Source: Chromatiales bacterium
GTDB taxonomy: Bacteria; Pseudomonadota; Gammaproteobacteria; Steroidobacterales; GCA-2729495
DNA length: 64,000 bases
NCBI GenBank assembly: GCA_020351875.1
Contig: CP070671.1
Coordinates: 515,203-579,202, forward strand
Direction of reading: 5' to 3'
Both the position numbers and the translations under genes were made by a program. Below, in pieces: positions 44,098 through 53,032 of this stretch. A model generated the notes under the pieces. That model made no database searches. It was given only the letters and a program-made list of their open reading frames with translations, and was not told the DNA's origin. Numbering within the stretch: the stretch's first letter is position 1; each line of letters begins with the position of its first letter.

Positions 44098-45396
44098 ATG
44101 AAACGTTTGGGGATAGTGCTGGGTATTTGCCTGGCATTGGTAAGCCAGTTCGCAATGGCCGGCGCACACGACAATCCGTCCGGTGCCGCTGCGACTATTT
44201 CGGCGGCGGACTTCGAGGCATTCAAGAGAGACATGCAGCGGCGTGTTGCCGCACTGGAAGCTGAGAATGCGGCCCTGCGCCAGGGCCGGCAGCAGAACCA
44301 GGAGGCGGTGGTCAAGATTCGCGGCGCGCAGGAAGATTCTGCAGACATCTGGACGGATCGCATCGCGTGGAAGGGCGACTTTCGTTATCGCTACCAGCAT
44401 GACGAAGTCGATTTGTCCGGTATCAACAACCGCAACCGCCAGCGTGTCCGCGCGCGGCCGGCGCTGATAGCGAAACTGCCGTCCAACATCGAAGTGGGTT
44501 TTGGTATTGCAACCGGCAGTGATGACCCGGTGTCCTCGAACCAGACGCTCGGCGGTGGCGGCTCTTCCAAGGGTGTGAACCTGGACCTGGCCTATTTCAG
44601 CTGGGGCACGCCGATTGAAGGTCTGACGCTGGAGGGCGGCAAGTTCAAGAACGAATTCGTCCGCACCGGCGGCAACGGCCTGCTCTGGGACAGCGACTGG
44701 CGGCCGGAAGGTATCCAGGTTCTGTACGAGCGCGGCCTGTTCTTCGGCAACTTGCTAGGCACCTGGCTGGAGGCTGACAGCAGCTCCGGTGAAGGTGAAG
44801 AATTCGCCTGGGGTGCCCAGGCAGGCATCAAGACGGAGCTTGGCCCGGCGAAGATCAAGGCGGGCGCCAGCTATTTCGACATTGGCGTCGAAGGCGACCC
44901 CTGCCTGTTTGAAGCGGACGACTGTTTCGGTAACACCGCCGTTCCAGATCCCGGAAGCCCGGGCGAATTTCTGTACGCCTTTGATTTCACCCTGCTCAAT
45001 GGCTTCCTGGAAGTCGACTTTGAGGTGTTCGACCTGCCTTCGCAGATCTTTGTCGACTACGTGAAGAACGACGATGCTGACAGTGAAGACACGGGTTACG
45101 CAGTCGGCGCCCGACTCGGCAAAGCCAAGAAGCAAGGCAGCTGGCAGGCAAGTTATACTTACCAGGATCTCGAAGCGGACGCAGTGCTGGGCCTGCTGAC
45201 GGACTCCGACTTTGCCGGTGGCGGAACGGATTCCAAGGGCAGCAAGTTCGGCGCGGCCTACGCACTGACGGATGCCAGCAAGGTCAAGCTGACCTACTTC
45301 CTGACCGAACGTCAGGACAGCAACGGCGTAGAGAACGGCTTCTCGAGCTTCGACGTCGACACGCTGCAGCTGGACTTTGAGTTCAAGTACAAGTAG
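44098..45396 (+). CDS. Porin, probably phosphate-regulated
   Basis: Outer-membrane beta-barrel protein of 432 aa, most like the putative porin family Porin_5. A signal peptide ends at AMAGA. A short coiled-coil-like segment follows (FKRDMQRRVAALEAENAALRQ). The barrel has alternating strands such as WKGDFRYRYQHDEVD and ends LQLDFEFKYK. Two cysteines in GDPCLFEADDCFG probably form a loop disulfide, shared with the next gene. Position after pstB and behind a Pho box suggests entry of phosphate or phosphorylated solutes. Substrate not proven. Confidence 0.85.
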   Translation: MKRLGIVLGICLALVSQFAMAGAHDNPSGAAATISAADFEAFKRDMQRRVAALEAENAALRQGRQQNQEAVVKIRGAQEDSADIWTDRIAWKGDFRYRYQHDEVDLSGINNRNRQRVRARPALIAKLPSNIEVGFGIATGSDDPVSSNQTLGGGGSSKGVNLDLAYFSWGTPIEGLTLEGGKFKNEFVRTGGNGLLWDSDWRPEGIQVLYERGLFFGNLLGTWLEADSSSGEGEEFAWGAQAGIKTELGPAKIKAGASYFDIGVEGDPCLFEADDCFGNTAVPDPGSPGEFLYAFDFTLLNGFLEVDFEVFDLPSQIFVDYVKNDDADSEDTGYAVGARLGKAKKQGSWQASYTYQDLEADAVLGLLTDSDFAGGGTDSKGSKFGAAYALTDASKVKLTYFLTERQDSNGVENGFSSFDVDTLQLDFEFKYK

Positions 45397-45446
45397 TTAA
45401 GCAGCTAACACGCTGTTGGGTCCGGTTTCGCGGATCCGCAAGCAAC

Positions 45447-45485
45447 AGCGGGGCGGTTCGTTACGAGCCGCCCCGCTTTTTTTTT
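45447..45485 (+). terminator. Rho-independent terminator after first porin
   Basis: AGCGGGGCGGTTCG (45447-45460) pairs with CGAGCCGCCCCGCT (45464-45477) through one wobble around a TTA loop. It runs into a tract of nine T (45477-45485). It separates the two porin genes, so the second needs its own promoter. Confidence 0.94.
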
Positions 45486-45546
45486 ACTGCCCCGTTTGCG
45501 GCATCATTGTCGCTATTGTCGATAAGCAATCGCCCGGAGCAGGACC

Positions 45547-46869
45547 ATGAAACCACTCGTTATGTTCGTTGCACTTGGCCTGGCGATCGCCGGTCAGACG
45601 GCGACCGCTACGACCCAGCATGAAGCAGCCCAAACGGTTATGGCCGTGTCGGTAGAAGAATTTCAGGCGCTGAAACAAGAATTCGCTGCCCTGGCGCGAC
45701 GCTTTGATGCGATGGAGGCGGAGAATGCCCGCTTGCGGGGCGGTCAGGTGGCAACTCGCCGGGCAATGGGTCGATTGGAGGACGATCATGACGGCCAGCC
45801 GGGAGCTGAAGCACCGGTTAGCTGGACGGAGCGTATCTCGCTGTCCGGCGACTTCCGCTATCGTTACGAGTACACCGGCACGGATCAGAACGGCGCCAGC
45901 AACCTCAGCCGCAACCGCATCCGCGCCAGGCCCGTTTTGAAGGCGCAGTTGCCTGCGGACGTAGAAGTGGCTTTCGGTCTCGCGACGGGCAGCACGGACC
46001 CGACGTCTGCGAACCAGACGCTGGGGGAATTCGGCGAGGACGCGGACGTGGCCCTGGACATCGCCTACGTGAACTGGGCAACGCCGATCGACGGCCTGCA
46101 CGTTTTCGCCGGCAAATTGAAAAACAGTTTCATCCGGGCGGGGGGTAACGGCCTGCTCTGGGACGGCGACTGGCGCCCGGAGGGCCTGAACGTCGTCTAT
46201 GACGACGGCACCTTCTTCGGCTCACTGCTCGGCAATATCGTCCAGGCGGACGATGGCGTTGGCAGCCACGAAGAGTTTTCGTGGGGGGCGCAGGGCGGCG
46301 TGAAGGCTGCGCTGGGCGCGACACAGATCAGGGCTGGGGCGACCTACTTTCATTTCCCCGCGGAGGGGAACCGCTGCTATTTCGAGACCGATGACTGCCG
46401 GGGTAACACCGCGGTACCCGATCCCGCAAATCCGGGCAATTTCCTGTACGCCTTCGACTACGAGATGCTCGAGGGCTTTCTCGAAGTAGATTTCGACGCC
46501 TTCGGGCTGCCGGCCGAGTTCTTCGTTGACTACGTGAAAAACGGGGATGCCGACGGCGAGGATACCGGGTACGCGGTCGGGTTGCGCCTGGGCCAGACGG
46601 ATGCTCGGGCCACCTGGCATGCGCGTTATCACTACCAGGACCTAGAAGCGGACGCGGTGATCGGCCTGTTGACGGATTCCGATATGGCCCTGGGTGGGAC
46701 TGACTCGAAGGGCCACAAGCTCAGTGCAGCGTATTCCTTTACCGATGCGAGCCGGGTCAACCTGACTTATTTCATTGCCGAGCGGCAAGACTCCAACGGC
46801 GTGGAGAACGGCGGTGAAGCCTACGATGTGGATACGCTATTTGTGGATTTCGAGTGGAAGTACAAGTAG
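45547..46869 (+). CDS. Second porin, paralogue of the first
   Basis: A 440-aa porin clearly duplicated from its neighbour. It has the same signal peptide and coiled-coil lead (FAALARRFDAMEAENARLRGG), the same GGNGLLWDGDWRPEGL block, the same two-cysteine loop (NRCYFETDDCRG) and the same ending (VDTLFVDFEWKYK). Surface-loop regions differ most. It lies behind a strong terminator and shows no evident Pho box in the 60 bases between, so expression may differ. The substrate is unknown. Confidence 0.85.
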   Translation: MKPLVMFVALGLAIAGQTATATTQHEAAQTVMAVSVEEFQALKQEFAALARRFDAMEAENARLRGGQVATRRAMGRLEDDHDGQPGAEAPVSWTERISLSGDFRYRYEYTGTDQNGASNLSRNRIRARPVLKAQLPADVEVAFGLATGSTDPTSANQTLGEFGEDADVALDIAYVNWATPIDGLHVFAGKLKNSFIRAGGNGLLWDGDWRPEGLNVVYDDGTFFGSLLGNIVQADDGVGSHEEFSWGAQGGVKAALGATQIRAGATYFHFPAEGNRCYFETDDCRGNTAVPDPANPGNFLYAFDYEMLEGFLEVDFDAFGLPAEFFVDYVKNGDADGEDTGYAVGLRLGQTDARATWHARYHYQDLEADAVIGLLTDSDMALGGTDSKGHKLSAAYSFTDASRVNLTYFIAERQDSNGVENGGEAYDVDTLFVDFEWKYK

Positions 46870-46905
46870 CCGCTTGAACGTGTATTCGACGGGCGTGGCC
46901 TTCGA

Positions 46906-47853
46906 TCAGGCAGCGACACCCCAGCCACCGGTGCCGTAACCCTTCGGCAGGCCCGCGTCCGGCGTGAAGCCGTACATCTCTTCATCCGGCAAGGCTGCAA
47001 TCACGATCTCGCGCACCATCAGCAGCCGGTCGAGGTCGATACCAGTGCGCAGGCCCATCGCGTCGAGCATGAACGCGAGATCCTCGGTCACGATGTTGCC
47101 GCTGGCGCCGGGTGCGAACGGGCAGCCACCCAGGCCGCCCAGCGAACTGTCGAGCGTCGTGATGCCTTCTTCCAGCGCGGCCACTGCATTGGCAAGGCCC
47201 AGTCCCCGCGTGTTGTGCAGGTGCACGCCGGTGAGCTTGTCCTTGCCGACCTCGGCCCAGACCAGCTTGATCAGCCGGCGTAACTGCGTCGGGTTTGCGT
47301 AGCCGGTGGTGTCCGACAGGCCGACTTCGTCGCACCCGAGATCGATCAGTTGTCGCGCCAGTTCTACGACCTTGGCTTCGGGCACTGCGCCTTCCAGCGT
47401 GCAGCCGAAAGCGGTGGACAGGCCGCCTTCGAAGGCAGGACGCTCGTCCGCCGGCAGGGTCTCAAGCAGCTCGACAATTTTCCGGACCTCTTCCAGTACC
47501 TGCGCATGCGTTTTCTTCAGGTTCGCCTGGCTGTGCGTTTCACTGACGGACAGCGGCAGCGTGATCTTGTGTGCGCCGGCCTTTATCGCGTTCTCGGCGC
47601 CCTTGAAGTTGGGCACCAGCGCGGCCACGGCAAGCCCGGGAATCGTGCGCGCCCAGGCCACGACCTCGGCGGTGTCGGCCAGCTGCGGCAACAGTTTCGG
47701 TGGCACGAAAGAGCCTACCTCGATTTCCCGGACGCCCGCGGCGGCCTCGGCCTTGATCCAGGCCTGCTTCGCCTCCAGCGGCATGATGGACTGAATGCTC
47801 TGTAACCCGTCACGCGGGCCGACTTCACTGATCAGTACGTCGATGTCGTTCAT
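46906..47853 (-). CDS. Hydroxymethylglutaryl-CoA lyase-like enzyme
   Basis: HMGL-type aldolase of the DRE-TIM superfamily, 315 aa from the ATG at 47853. SEVGPRDGLQ carries the conserved Arg-Asp. Other blocks are VGSFVPPKLLPQLADT, GLSDTTGYANPTQL, VHLHNTRGLGLAN with the metal-binding His pair, and GLGGCPFAPGASGN with the catalytic loop Cys. It cleaves HMG-CoA or a close analogue such as a citramalyl-type CoA ester. The gene is divergent from a CaiB-type CoA-transferase, suggesting the transferase activates the acid that this lyase splits. Confidence 0.9.
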   Translation of the reverse strand: MNDIDVLISEVGPRDGLQSIQSIMPLEAKQAWIKAEAAAGVREIEVGSFVPPKLLPQLADTAEVVAWARTIPGLAVAALVPNFKGAENAIKAGAHKITLPLSVSETHSQANLKKTHAQVLEEVRKIVELLETLPADERPAFEGGLSTAFGCTLEGAVPEAKVVELARQLIDLGCDEVGLSDTTGYANPTQLRRLIKLVWAEVGKDKLTGVHLHNTRGLGLANAVAALEEGITTLDSSLGGLGGCPFAPGASGNIVTEDLAFMLDAMGLRTGIDLDRLLMVREIVIAALPDEEMYGFTPDAGLPKGYGTGGWGVAA

Positions 47854-47997
47854 TGTTGTGTCCTGGCTCACAGCCCGCGCGGCGCGCCGGCCTCTGGCAA
47901 TGCGATGGCGGTTGGCCTTCAGGCATAATGCGATCCCCGGCAGGGTGGGGACCGCCGGCGCAACCGGCTGATTAATTTTAACAAATCGGGAAACACG

Positions 47998-49200
47998 ATG
48001 TCTGAAGATCACGCAGCACCGCTGGCCGGCGTCAAGGTAATCGAGTTCACGCACATGGTCATGGGTCCGGCGGCAGGTCTGATCCTGGCCGATCTCGGCG
48101 CCGACGTGATCAAGATCGAGCCCACCGGTGGCGACAACACGCGGCGGCTGCCCGGCTCCGGTGCCGGCTACTTTCCGATGTACAACCGGAACAAGCGCAG
48201 CCTGTGCGTGAATCTCAAAGCCGCCGAGGGCAAGGCAGCCGTACTGAAGCTAATCGAAGGCGCCGACGTCGTGATCGAAAACTTTCGCGCGGGCACGATG
48301 GATCGTCTGGGATTCGGTTACGAGGCGCTGCAAGCGCTGAATCCTCGCCTGATCTACTGTTCGGAGAAGGGTTTCCTGAGCGGTCCCTACGAGCACCGCA
48401 CGGCCCTGGACGAGGTCGCCCAGATGATGGGCGGGCTCGCGTACATGACCGGGCCGCCTGGTCAACCTCTCAGGGCCGGTACGTCGGTGATCGATGTGCA
48501 GGGCGGCATGTTCGGGGCCACCGCCGTGCTCGCCGCATTGTTCCAGCGACAGGCCACGGGCAAGGGTCAGCATGTGGTCGCGTCGTTGTATGAAAGCACC
48601 GTGTTTCTCGTCGGCCAGCACATGGCGCAGTACGCAGTGACTGGCAAAGCCGCGGCCCCGATGCCGGCGCGCGTGTCCGCGTGGGCGATCTACCAGGTCT
48701 TCGACACCGGCGACGACGACCAGGTGTTCGTCGGTGTGGTCAGCGACAAGCAGTGGAAAGTGTTCTGCGAAGCCTTCGGGCTGGACGAGTTCGCCAACGA
48801 TTCCAGCCTGGATACCAACAACGATCGCGTGGCGCACAAAGAGCGCATCCTGCCCGTTATCAAGGACACGTTCCGCCAGTACACGAAAGCGCAGTTGATG
48901 GAAAAGCTCGAGAAGACCGGCTTGCCCTTTGCACCGATCGCCAGGCCGGAAGAGCTCTTCGACGATCCGCACTTGGCAGCCGGCGGCGGGCTGTTGCCCT
49001 TAACGGTGACAGATGGTGAACACGCCGGTCAGGCGATGAGGCTGCCCGGTTTGCCGCTGGAGATGGCTGGCGAGCGGTTTGGCGTGCGCATCGACGTGCC
49101 GCGAGCAGGCCAGCACACGCGCGAGATCCTGGGCGAAGCCGGCTACAGTGCGGATGAAATCGACACGCTGACCGCCGACGGCACGGTTACGAGCGAGTAG
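47998..49200 (+). CDS. CaiB/BaiF (type III) CoA-transferase
   Basis: Family III CoA-transferase of 400 aa. The N-terminus GVKVIEFTHMVMGPAAGLILADLGADVIKIE is typical, followed by NRNKRSLCVNLK and VIENFRAGTMDRLG. A likely catalytic Asp is in TALDEVAQMMGG. The family moves CoA between carboxylic acids. Opposite the HMG-CoA-lyase-like gene, a substrate such as hydroxymethylglutarate or citramalate is reasonable; the human relative SUGCT uses glutarate/HMG. The 3' end overlaps the convergent protease gene by 14 bases. Confidence 0.9.
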   Translation: MSEDHAAPLAGVKVIEFTHMVMGPAAGLILADLGADVIKIEPTGGDNTRRLPGSGAGYFPMYNRNKRSLCVNLKAAEGKAAVLKLIEGADVVIENFRAGTMDRLGFGYEALQALNPRLIYCSEKGFLSGPYEHRTALDEVAQMMGGLAYMTGPPGQPLRAGTSVIDVQGGMFGATAVLAALFQRQATGKGQHVVASLYESTVFLVGQHMAQYAVTGKAAAPMPARVSAWAIYQVFDTGDDDQVFVGVVSDKQWKVFCEAFGLDEFANDSSLDTNNDRVAHKERILPVIKDTFRQYTKAQLMEKLEKTGLPFAPIARPEELFDDPHLAAGGGLLPLTVTDGEHAGQAMRLPGLPLEMAGERFGVRIDVPRAGQHTREILGEAGYSADEIDTLTADGTVTSE

Positions 49201-50821
49201 CGCGGCGCCGCAGGGCAAGGCAGCCGCCAAACAGCAGCGCCAGGGTGCACGGCCCGAGTGCACCACCACCGCCCCCACCACCGCCGCCCTGCACGGCAGC
49301 GGTGGCCTTCACGTTGACGTTAATCGTAGCGCGATCGGCATCAGGCGTGAAGTCTGTCGCCAGCGCGACGATGATCGCGAAATTGCCCGTGGTGGGTGAC
49401 TGGATCTCGAAGCTCAACGGTACCTGCTCGCTGTCGGCCAGGTCGCCGAGATCACAAAGCGCGCTCCCCTGGCTCAGGGTGCAGGCGATGCCCTGCGGCT
49501 GTACGTCGAGACTGGCAGGGTAGGTCAGGCTCAGTTCCACGCCCGTGGCCGTACCTTCCGAGTTGATGACCCGGAAGTTCAACGTTGCGGGTGCGTCGAC
49601 GACCGCCGGCAGGGTGGCCGGCACGCCGTCCAGATAGGGCCCGATCCCGCTCACGCACGATGTCGACAACGTGTTCAGGTAGTTCGTCATCGTGTCGATG
49701 CTGCACTGGGAAAACTGGTCGGACCCGGTGATGGTCGGCGCCATCAGGAAAGTTTCCGGCACCGTATCGCACGGGTTCGGGAAGCCCGGGTCGCTCGACA
49801 CTTCGCCGTCGTGCTGCGCGTTCAGGTTGTGGCCGATTTCGTGCGCGGCGATCAGCGCGCCGAAGGTCAGGTTCGATCCCACCTGCTGGCTGAGCGCCGC
49901 CGCGAAGGTCGTCATGCATGCGCTGCCGAGATAGGCGATGCCGCGCGTGGTGCCCTGCAGGTCACGCCACGTGAACAGGTGGGTCAGGCCCTCGCCGGTG
50001 GCGCGGCTCACGCGGTAGTCCACCACCTCGTCCAGCAGGTCGCCCGGTACATCCGTGGTGAAGGGGTCGGCCGCTGTCTGGAAAACTTCTACCGCCGCGA
50101 CGTCGATTTCCAGCCCGAGCTGCGAGCTGAAGATGCCGTCGACGATATTCATCCGCGACAGGATCTCGGCTTCCGACGTGATGCCCCAGGTCTGGAAGAA
50201 TTCATAGTCGGCGACCGCGCGCAGCTCGATACGCCGGGTGGCACCCTGCGCCTCGAGCTTCGGCAGGTTGCCGAGCTCGTCGCCGAGCTGGGCGAAGGCC
50301 ACGTCGCCGCGCACCACCTTCGCCGGCAGCGCCGGACCACAGCTGGCCGCACCCACCGGCAGCAGCACGTCGCGCAGGCGATAGACGGCGTTCGTCTCGC
50401 CGTCGTTGTCGCCACCGGTGGCCGACTGTGCCTGGATGTCTTCCCAGGGTTCGATCGCGTAGTGCTCGTCGCCGTCGAAAAACATGCCGGCGAGCCGGTC
50501 GCCGCGACGGGTCAGGCGCGCCCAGGAACCGGGCTGGCCGTCGACCCGGCCGCGCAGCAGGTCGTAATCCAGCCGAACGCGGCGGCGCTGCATGCGGGCA
50601 TTCGGGGTCAGGACGAGTTCGAAGCGGCGGCCGAGCGCATCGAAGACCAGGCGCTCGACACCCGACCGGCTGGTATCAGCGGACAGCAGCCGCAACGGCT
50701 CCTGGTACAGGATGGTGCCTTTGTCCTGGGCGAGCAGGGCAGGCGGGGCGAGCATCGCCCCGACAGCAACCACAAGCCCGGCGACTGCTCGCCGGGAGAA
50801 TCCTTTCCCGATTACCCGCAC
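49187..50821 (-). CDS. Secreted zinc metalloprotease with GlyGly-CTERM tail
   Basis: A reprolysin-like protease. The zinc motif HEIGHNLNAQHD has the HExxHxxxxxH form. A signal peptide (FSRRAVAGLVVAVGAM...LLAQ) precedes a pro-region. After the catalytic domain comes a beta-sandwich-like region, then a nine-glycine run, a hydrophobic helix (LALLFGGCLAL) and an Arg-rich end (RRRATRS). That ending fits GlyGly-CTERM, which rhombosortase cleaves before type II secretion partners release or anchor the protein. I prefer the GTG at 50821; a GTG at 50890 would add 23 residues before the signal. Confidence 0.85.
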   Translation of the reverse strand: MRVIGKGFSRRAVAGLVVAVGAMLAPPALLAQDKGTILYQEPLRLLSADTSRSGVERLVFDALGRRFELVLTPNARMQRRRVRLDYDLLRGRVDGQPGSWARLTRRGDRLAGMFFDGDEHYAIEPWEDIQAQSATGGDNDGETNAVYRLRDVLLPVGAASCGPALPAKVVRGDVAFAQLGDELGNLPKLEAQGATRRIELRAVADYEFFQTWGITSEAEILSRMNIVDGIFSSQLGLEIDVAAVEVFQTAADPFTTDVPGDLLDEVVDYRVSRATGEGLTHLFTWRDLQGTTRGIAYLGSACMTTFAAALSQQVGSNLTFGALIAAHEIGHNLNAQHDGEVSSDPGFPNPCDTVPETFLMAPTITGSDQFSQCSIDTMTNYLNTLSTSCVSGIGPYLDGVPATLPAVVDAPATLNFRVINSEGTATGVELSLTYPASLDVQPQGIACTLSQGSALCDLGDLADSEQVPLSFEIQSPTTGNFAIIVALATDFTPDADRATINVNVKATAAVQGGGGGGGGGALGPCTLALLFGGCLALRRRATRS

Positions 50822-50902
50822 GTCCGCTCCGTCTAACAACCGGATGGGCTGGCGCTGTGTGACGCTGTCGTGGCCCCTGCCCTGGGGCACCTGCAGCTTA
50901 AC

Positions 50903-51925
50903 TCAGCGCAAGGCGGGCAACACCTGCTCGCCCAGCATCCGGATGGCATCAGCAGGATCATCGTGGATTCTGGCGGCTATTTCCGTGAACCCTTCGGCAT
51001 CAAAGCGCTTGAAGCGCTCGATGTGCCGGTCCACAGAATCCGGGCCCCCGGCCATGCTCAGCTCGTCCACCAGCGTCTGCACGATGTCAGGTGGCACGTC
51101 CTGCACGTCGCCCGAGCGATCCCGAAAAGCTTTTAAAAACGAAGACTTACGTTCTTCCACCAGGGCAACTGCCTCCGCTTCCAGGTAGGGTTCCAGCCAC
51201 GGCCGCTCCAGCCAGCCCCTGATGATCAATTCGCGGCGGGATTCCCGGTAGGAGTCCGCCGGGTCCGGCTTCACATGCCAGGCCAGGAAATTGCTGACCC
51301 GGAAATCCTCCCGGCTGCGCCCCGCCTGATCGAGGCCATCCCACAGGTGGGGCAGGTGGTTCGCGAACATCGCCGGCTGCATGTCGCTCATCATCACGCC
51401 GTCGGCTGCTTCGGCGGCCACGTGCAGCAGTTGCTCGCCGCTGGCCCCCGCGTAAATCAACGGGCGCGGGCCGGAATACCAGGGTGCGGAATAACCCAAG
51501 GAGTGGAAGATCTCGCCGTCGTAATTGAACGGCTCCGGGCTCAGCGCGTGGGTCGTGATGTGCAGGACCTCGCGGGACGTTGTCAGCCGCTTGCCGTAAC
51601 CTATCTTCATCACACCGTTCCACTCGCCGCCGGCACCCACCACGATGCAGGCACGCCCACCCGCGTATTCGGCCAGCGTGCCGATCGCATTCGTGATCTT
51701 CAGCGGATGCAGTTCGTAGGGACTCACCACCACGACGCCCACCATCAGGCGCTCGGTCGCCATGGCCAGCGGCACGGCTGTGAGGAATGCGTCCCGCGCA
51801 CGAGCGTAGTTCTGTACCCACAGCGCGCGGAAGCCGAAGGATTCGGCCAGCAGACCGAGTTCCTTCACTTCACCAGGCGTGAGGTCGGGTTCGAGGATGA
51901 TGTCCAGGTCCACGGTCTTCTCCAC
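50903..51925 (-). CDS. Luciferase-like flavin-dependent oxidoreductase
   Basis: A 340-aa member of the bacterial-luciferase-like monooxygenase/F420 reductase superfamily. Typical blocks are LGLLAESFGFRALWVQNY, VGVVVVSPYELHPLKITNAIGTL and IVVGAGGEWNGVMKIG, with AAEAADGVMMSD later. Whether it uses FMN or F420 is not visible. The start is a GTG at 51925. It lies 12-80 bases upstream of the protease, depending on the protease start, with no obvious functional link. Confidence 0.87.
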   Translation of the reverse strand: MEKTVDLDIILEPDLTPGEVKELGLLAESFGFRALWVQNYARARDAFLTAVPLAMATERLMVGVVVVSPYELHPLKITNAIGTLAEYAGGRACIVVGAGGEWNGVMKIGYGKRLTTSREVLHITTHALSPEPFNYDGEIFHSLGYSAPWYSGPRPLIYAGASGEQLLHVAAEAADGVMMSDMQPAMFANHLPHLWDGLDQAGRSREDFRVSNFLAWHVKPDPADSYRESRRELIIRGWLERPWLEPYLEAEAVALVEERKSSFLKAFRDRSGDVQDVPPDIVQTLVDELSMAGGPDSVDRHIERFKRFDAEGFTEIAARIHDDPADAIRMLGEQVLPALR

Positions 51926-52052
51926 CGATCATTGCCAATTGCGATCGCGATTTCGAATCTAGCACGCGGGAGCGCGCCATCAGGCGAGTGGGGATAAGGA
52001 CTTCTACGTAGCGCGGACCGATTCAGTGGCAGGCCCCGCGGGCTGAGCCCTG

Positions 52053-52913
52053 CTATGCGTCGCTGATTACCAGCCGGTAAGTGTCGCCGTCGGTCACGAT
52101 GTGCCCGGCTGACGGCGTGGCGAAGTGCGTGCCGATCACAAGGATTGGTGAATCGCTGTGGTCGTTGATGAAACTTTTGCGCGTGTTCAGTGCGCGCGAC
52201 TGGTCGAAGTCGAAGGGGCTGCACCAATGCGGGCGGGCGATCTGGCAAGGGTGGTGCATCAGGTCGCCGGTCACGATCGCCCGGGCCCCGCCGGATTCGA
52301 TCAGCACACTCATGTGGCCTGGCGAATGGCCCGGCGTGGACACCATTCGCACCTCGTCGGTGATGGCGTAGTCCGGCACGATGATGTCGGCGAGACCGGC
52401 ATCCACGACCGGCCGCACCGAGTCGCCGCAGTAATCACCCAGCGGGGTGACCGGCGCCTGGTCCAGCCAGGCCCAGTCCGCTTCGCTGAAGAGATAGCGT
52501 GCGTTCGGGAACGTCGGGACCCATTGCCCGTCTACCAGCATGGTGTTCCAGCCGACGTGATCGGGGTGCAGGTGCGTGCAGGCGACGTAGTCCACGGTGT
52601 CCCGCGGGAAACCGGCGGCCGCGATCTCTTCGAGAAATGCTCCCTGGCGCTCGTTCCAGTCCGGCACCGCGCGCGGCTTGTCGTTGCCCAGGCAAGTGTC
52701 CACGACCAGGCGCTTGCCCTGGCTTTCCACTAATAATGAGTAAATGCTGGAGATCAGTTGCCCGTCTGCCGTGACGAAATGCGGCCGCAGCCAGTCGATT
52801 TCGGCGAGCGCTTCGGGCGTGGCGTCCGGCACCATGAAGTCCGCCGCCATGGAGGTATCTTCGGTCTCGATGATCCGTGTGATGCGGACGTCGCCTATCT
52901 GCCAGGTCTGCAT
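52053..52913 (-). CDS. Metallo-beta-lactamase-fold hydrolase
   Basis: A 286-aa MBL-fold enzyme with the metal motif CTHLHPDHVGWN, then STPGHSPGHMSVL, VTGDLMHHPCQI and VIGTHFATPSAGH, placing it with lactonase/AttM-like and related hydrolases. The N-terminus WQIGDVRITRIIETED is common in this branch. No signal peptide. Possible substrates include lactones or thioesters; none can be chosen. It is divergent from the biotin genes. Confidence 0.87.
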   Translation of the reverse strand: MQTWQIGDVRITRIIETEDTSMAADFMVPDATPEALAEIDWLRPHFVTADGQLISSIYSLLVESQGKRLVVDTCLGNDKPRAVPDWNERQGAFLEEIAAAGFPRDTVDYVACTHLHPDHVGWNTMLVDGQWVPTFPNARYLFSEADWAWLDQAPVTPLGDYCGDSVRPVVDAGLADIIVPDYAITDEVRMVSTPGHSPGHMSVLIESGGARAIVTGDLMHHPCQIARPHWCSPFDFDQSRALNTRKSFINDHSDSPILVIGTHFATPSAGHIVTDGDTYRLVISDA

Positions 52914-53032
52914 AATGCCACCGCAGTGTTAATCCGAGCCGCAGCATAGCTGCGGCCGCCCCACGCAACCCGGGTAGAATAATCGCCCACCAATGCTTGG
53001 TCAGCGGGCCGATCTTGACGGGATTTGATGAC

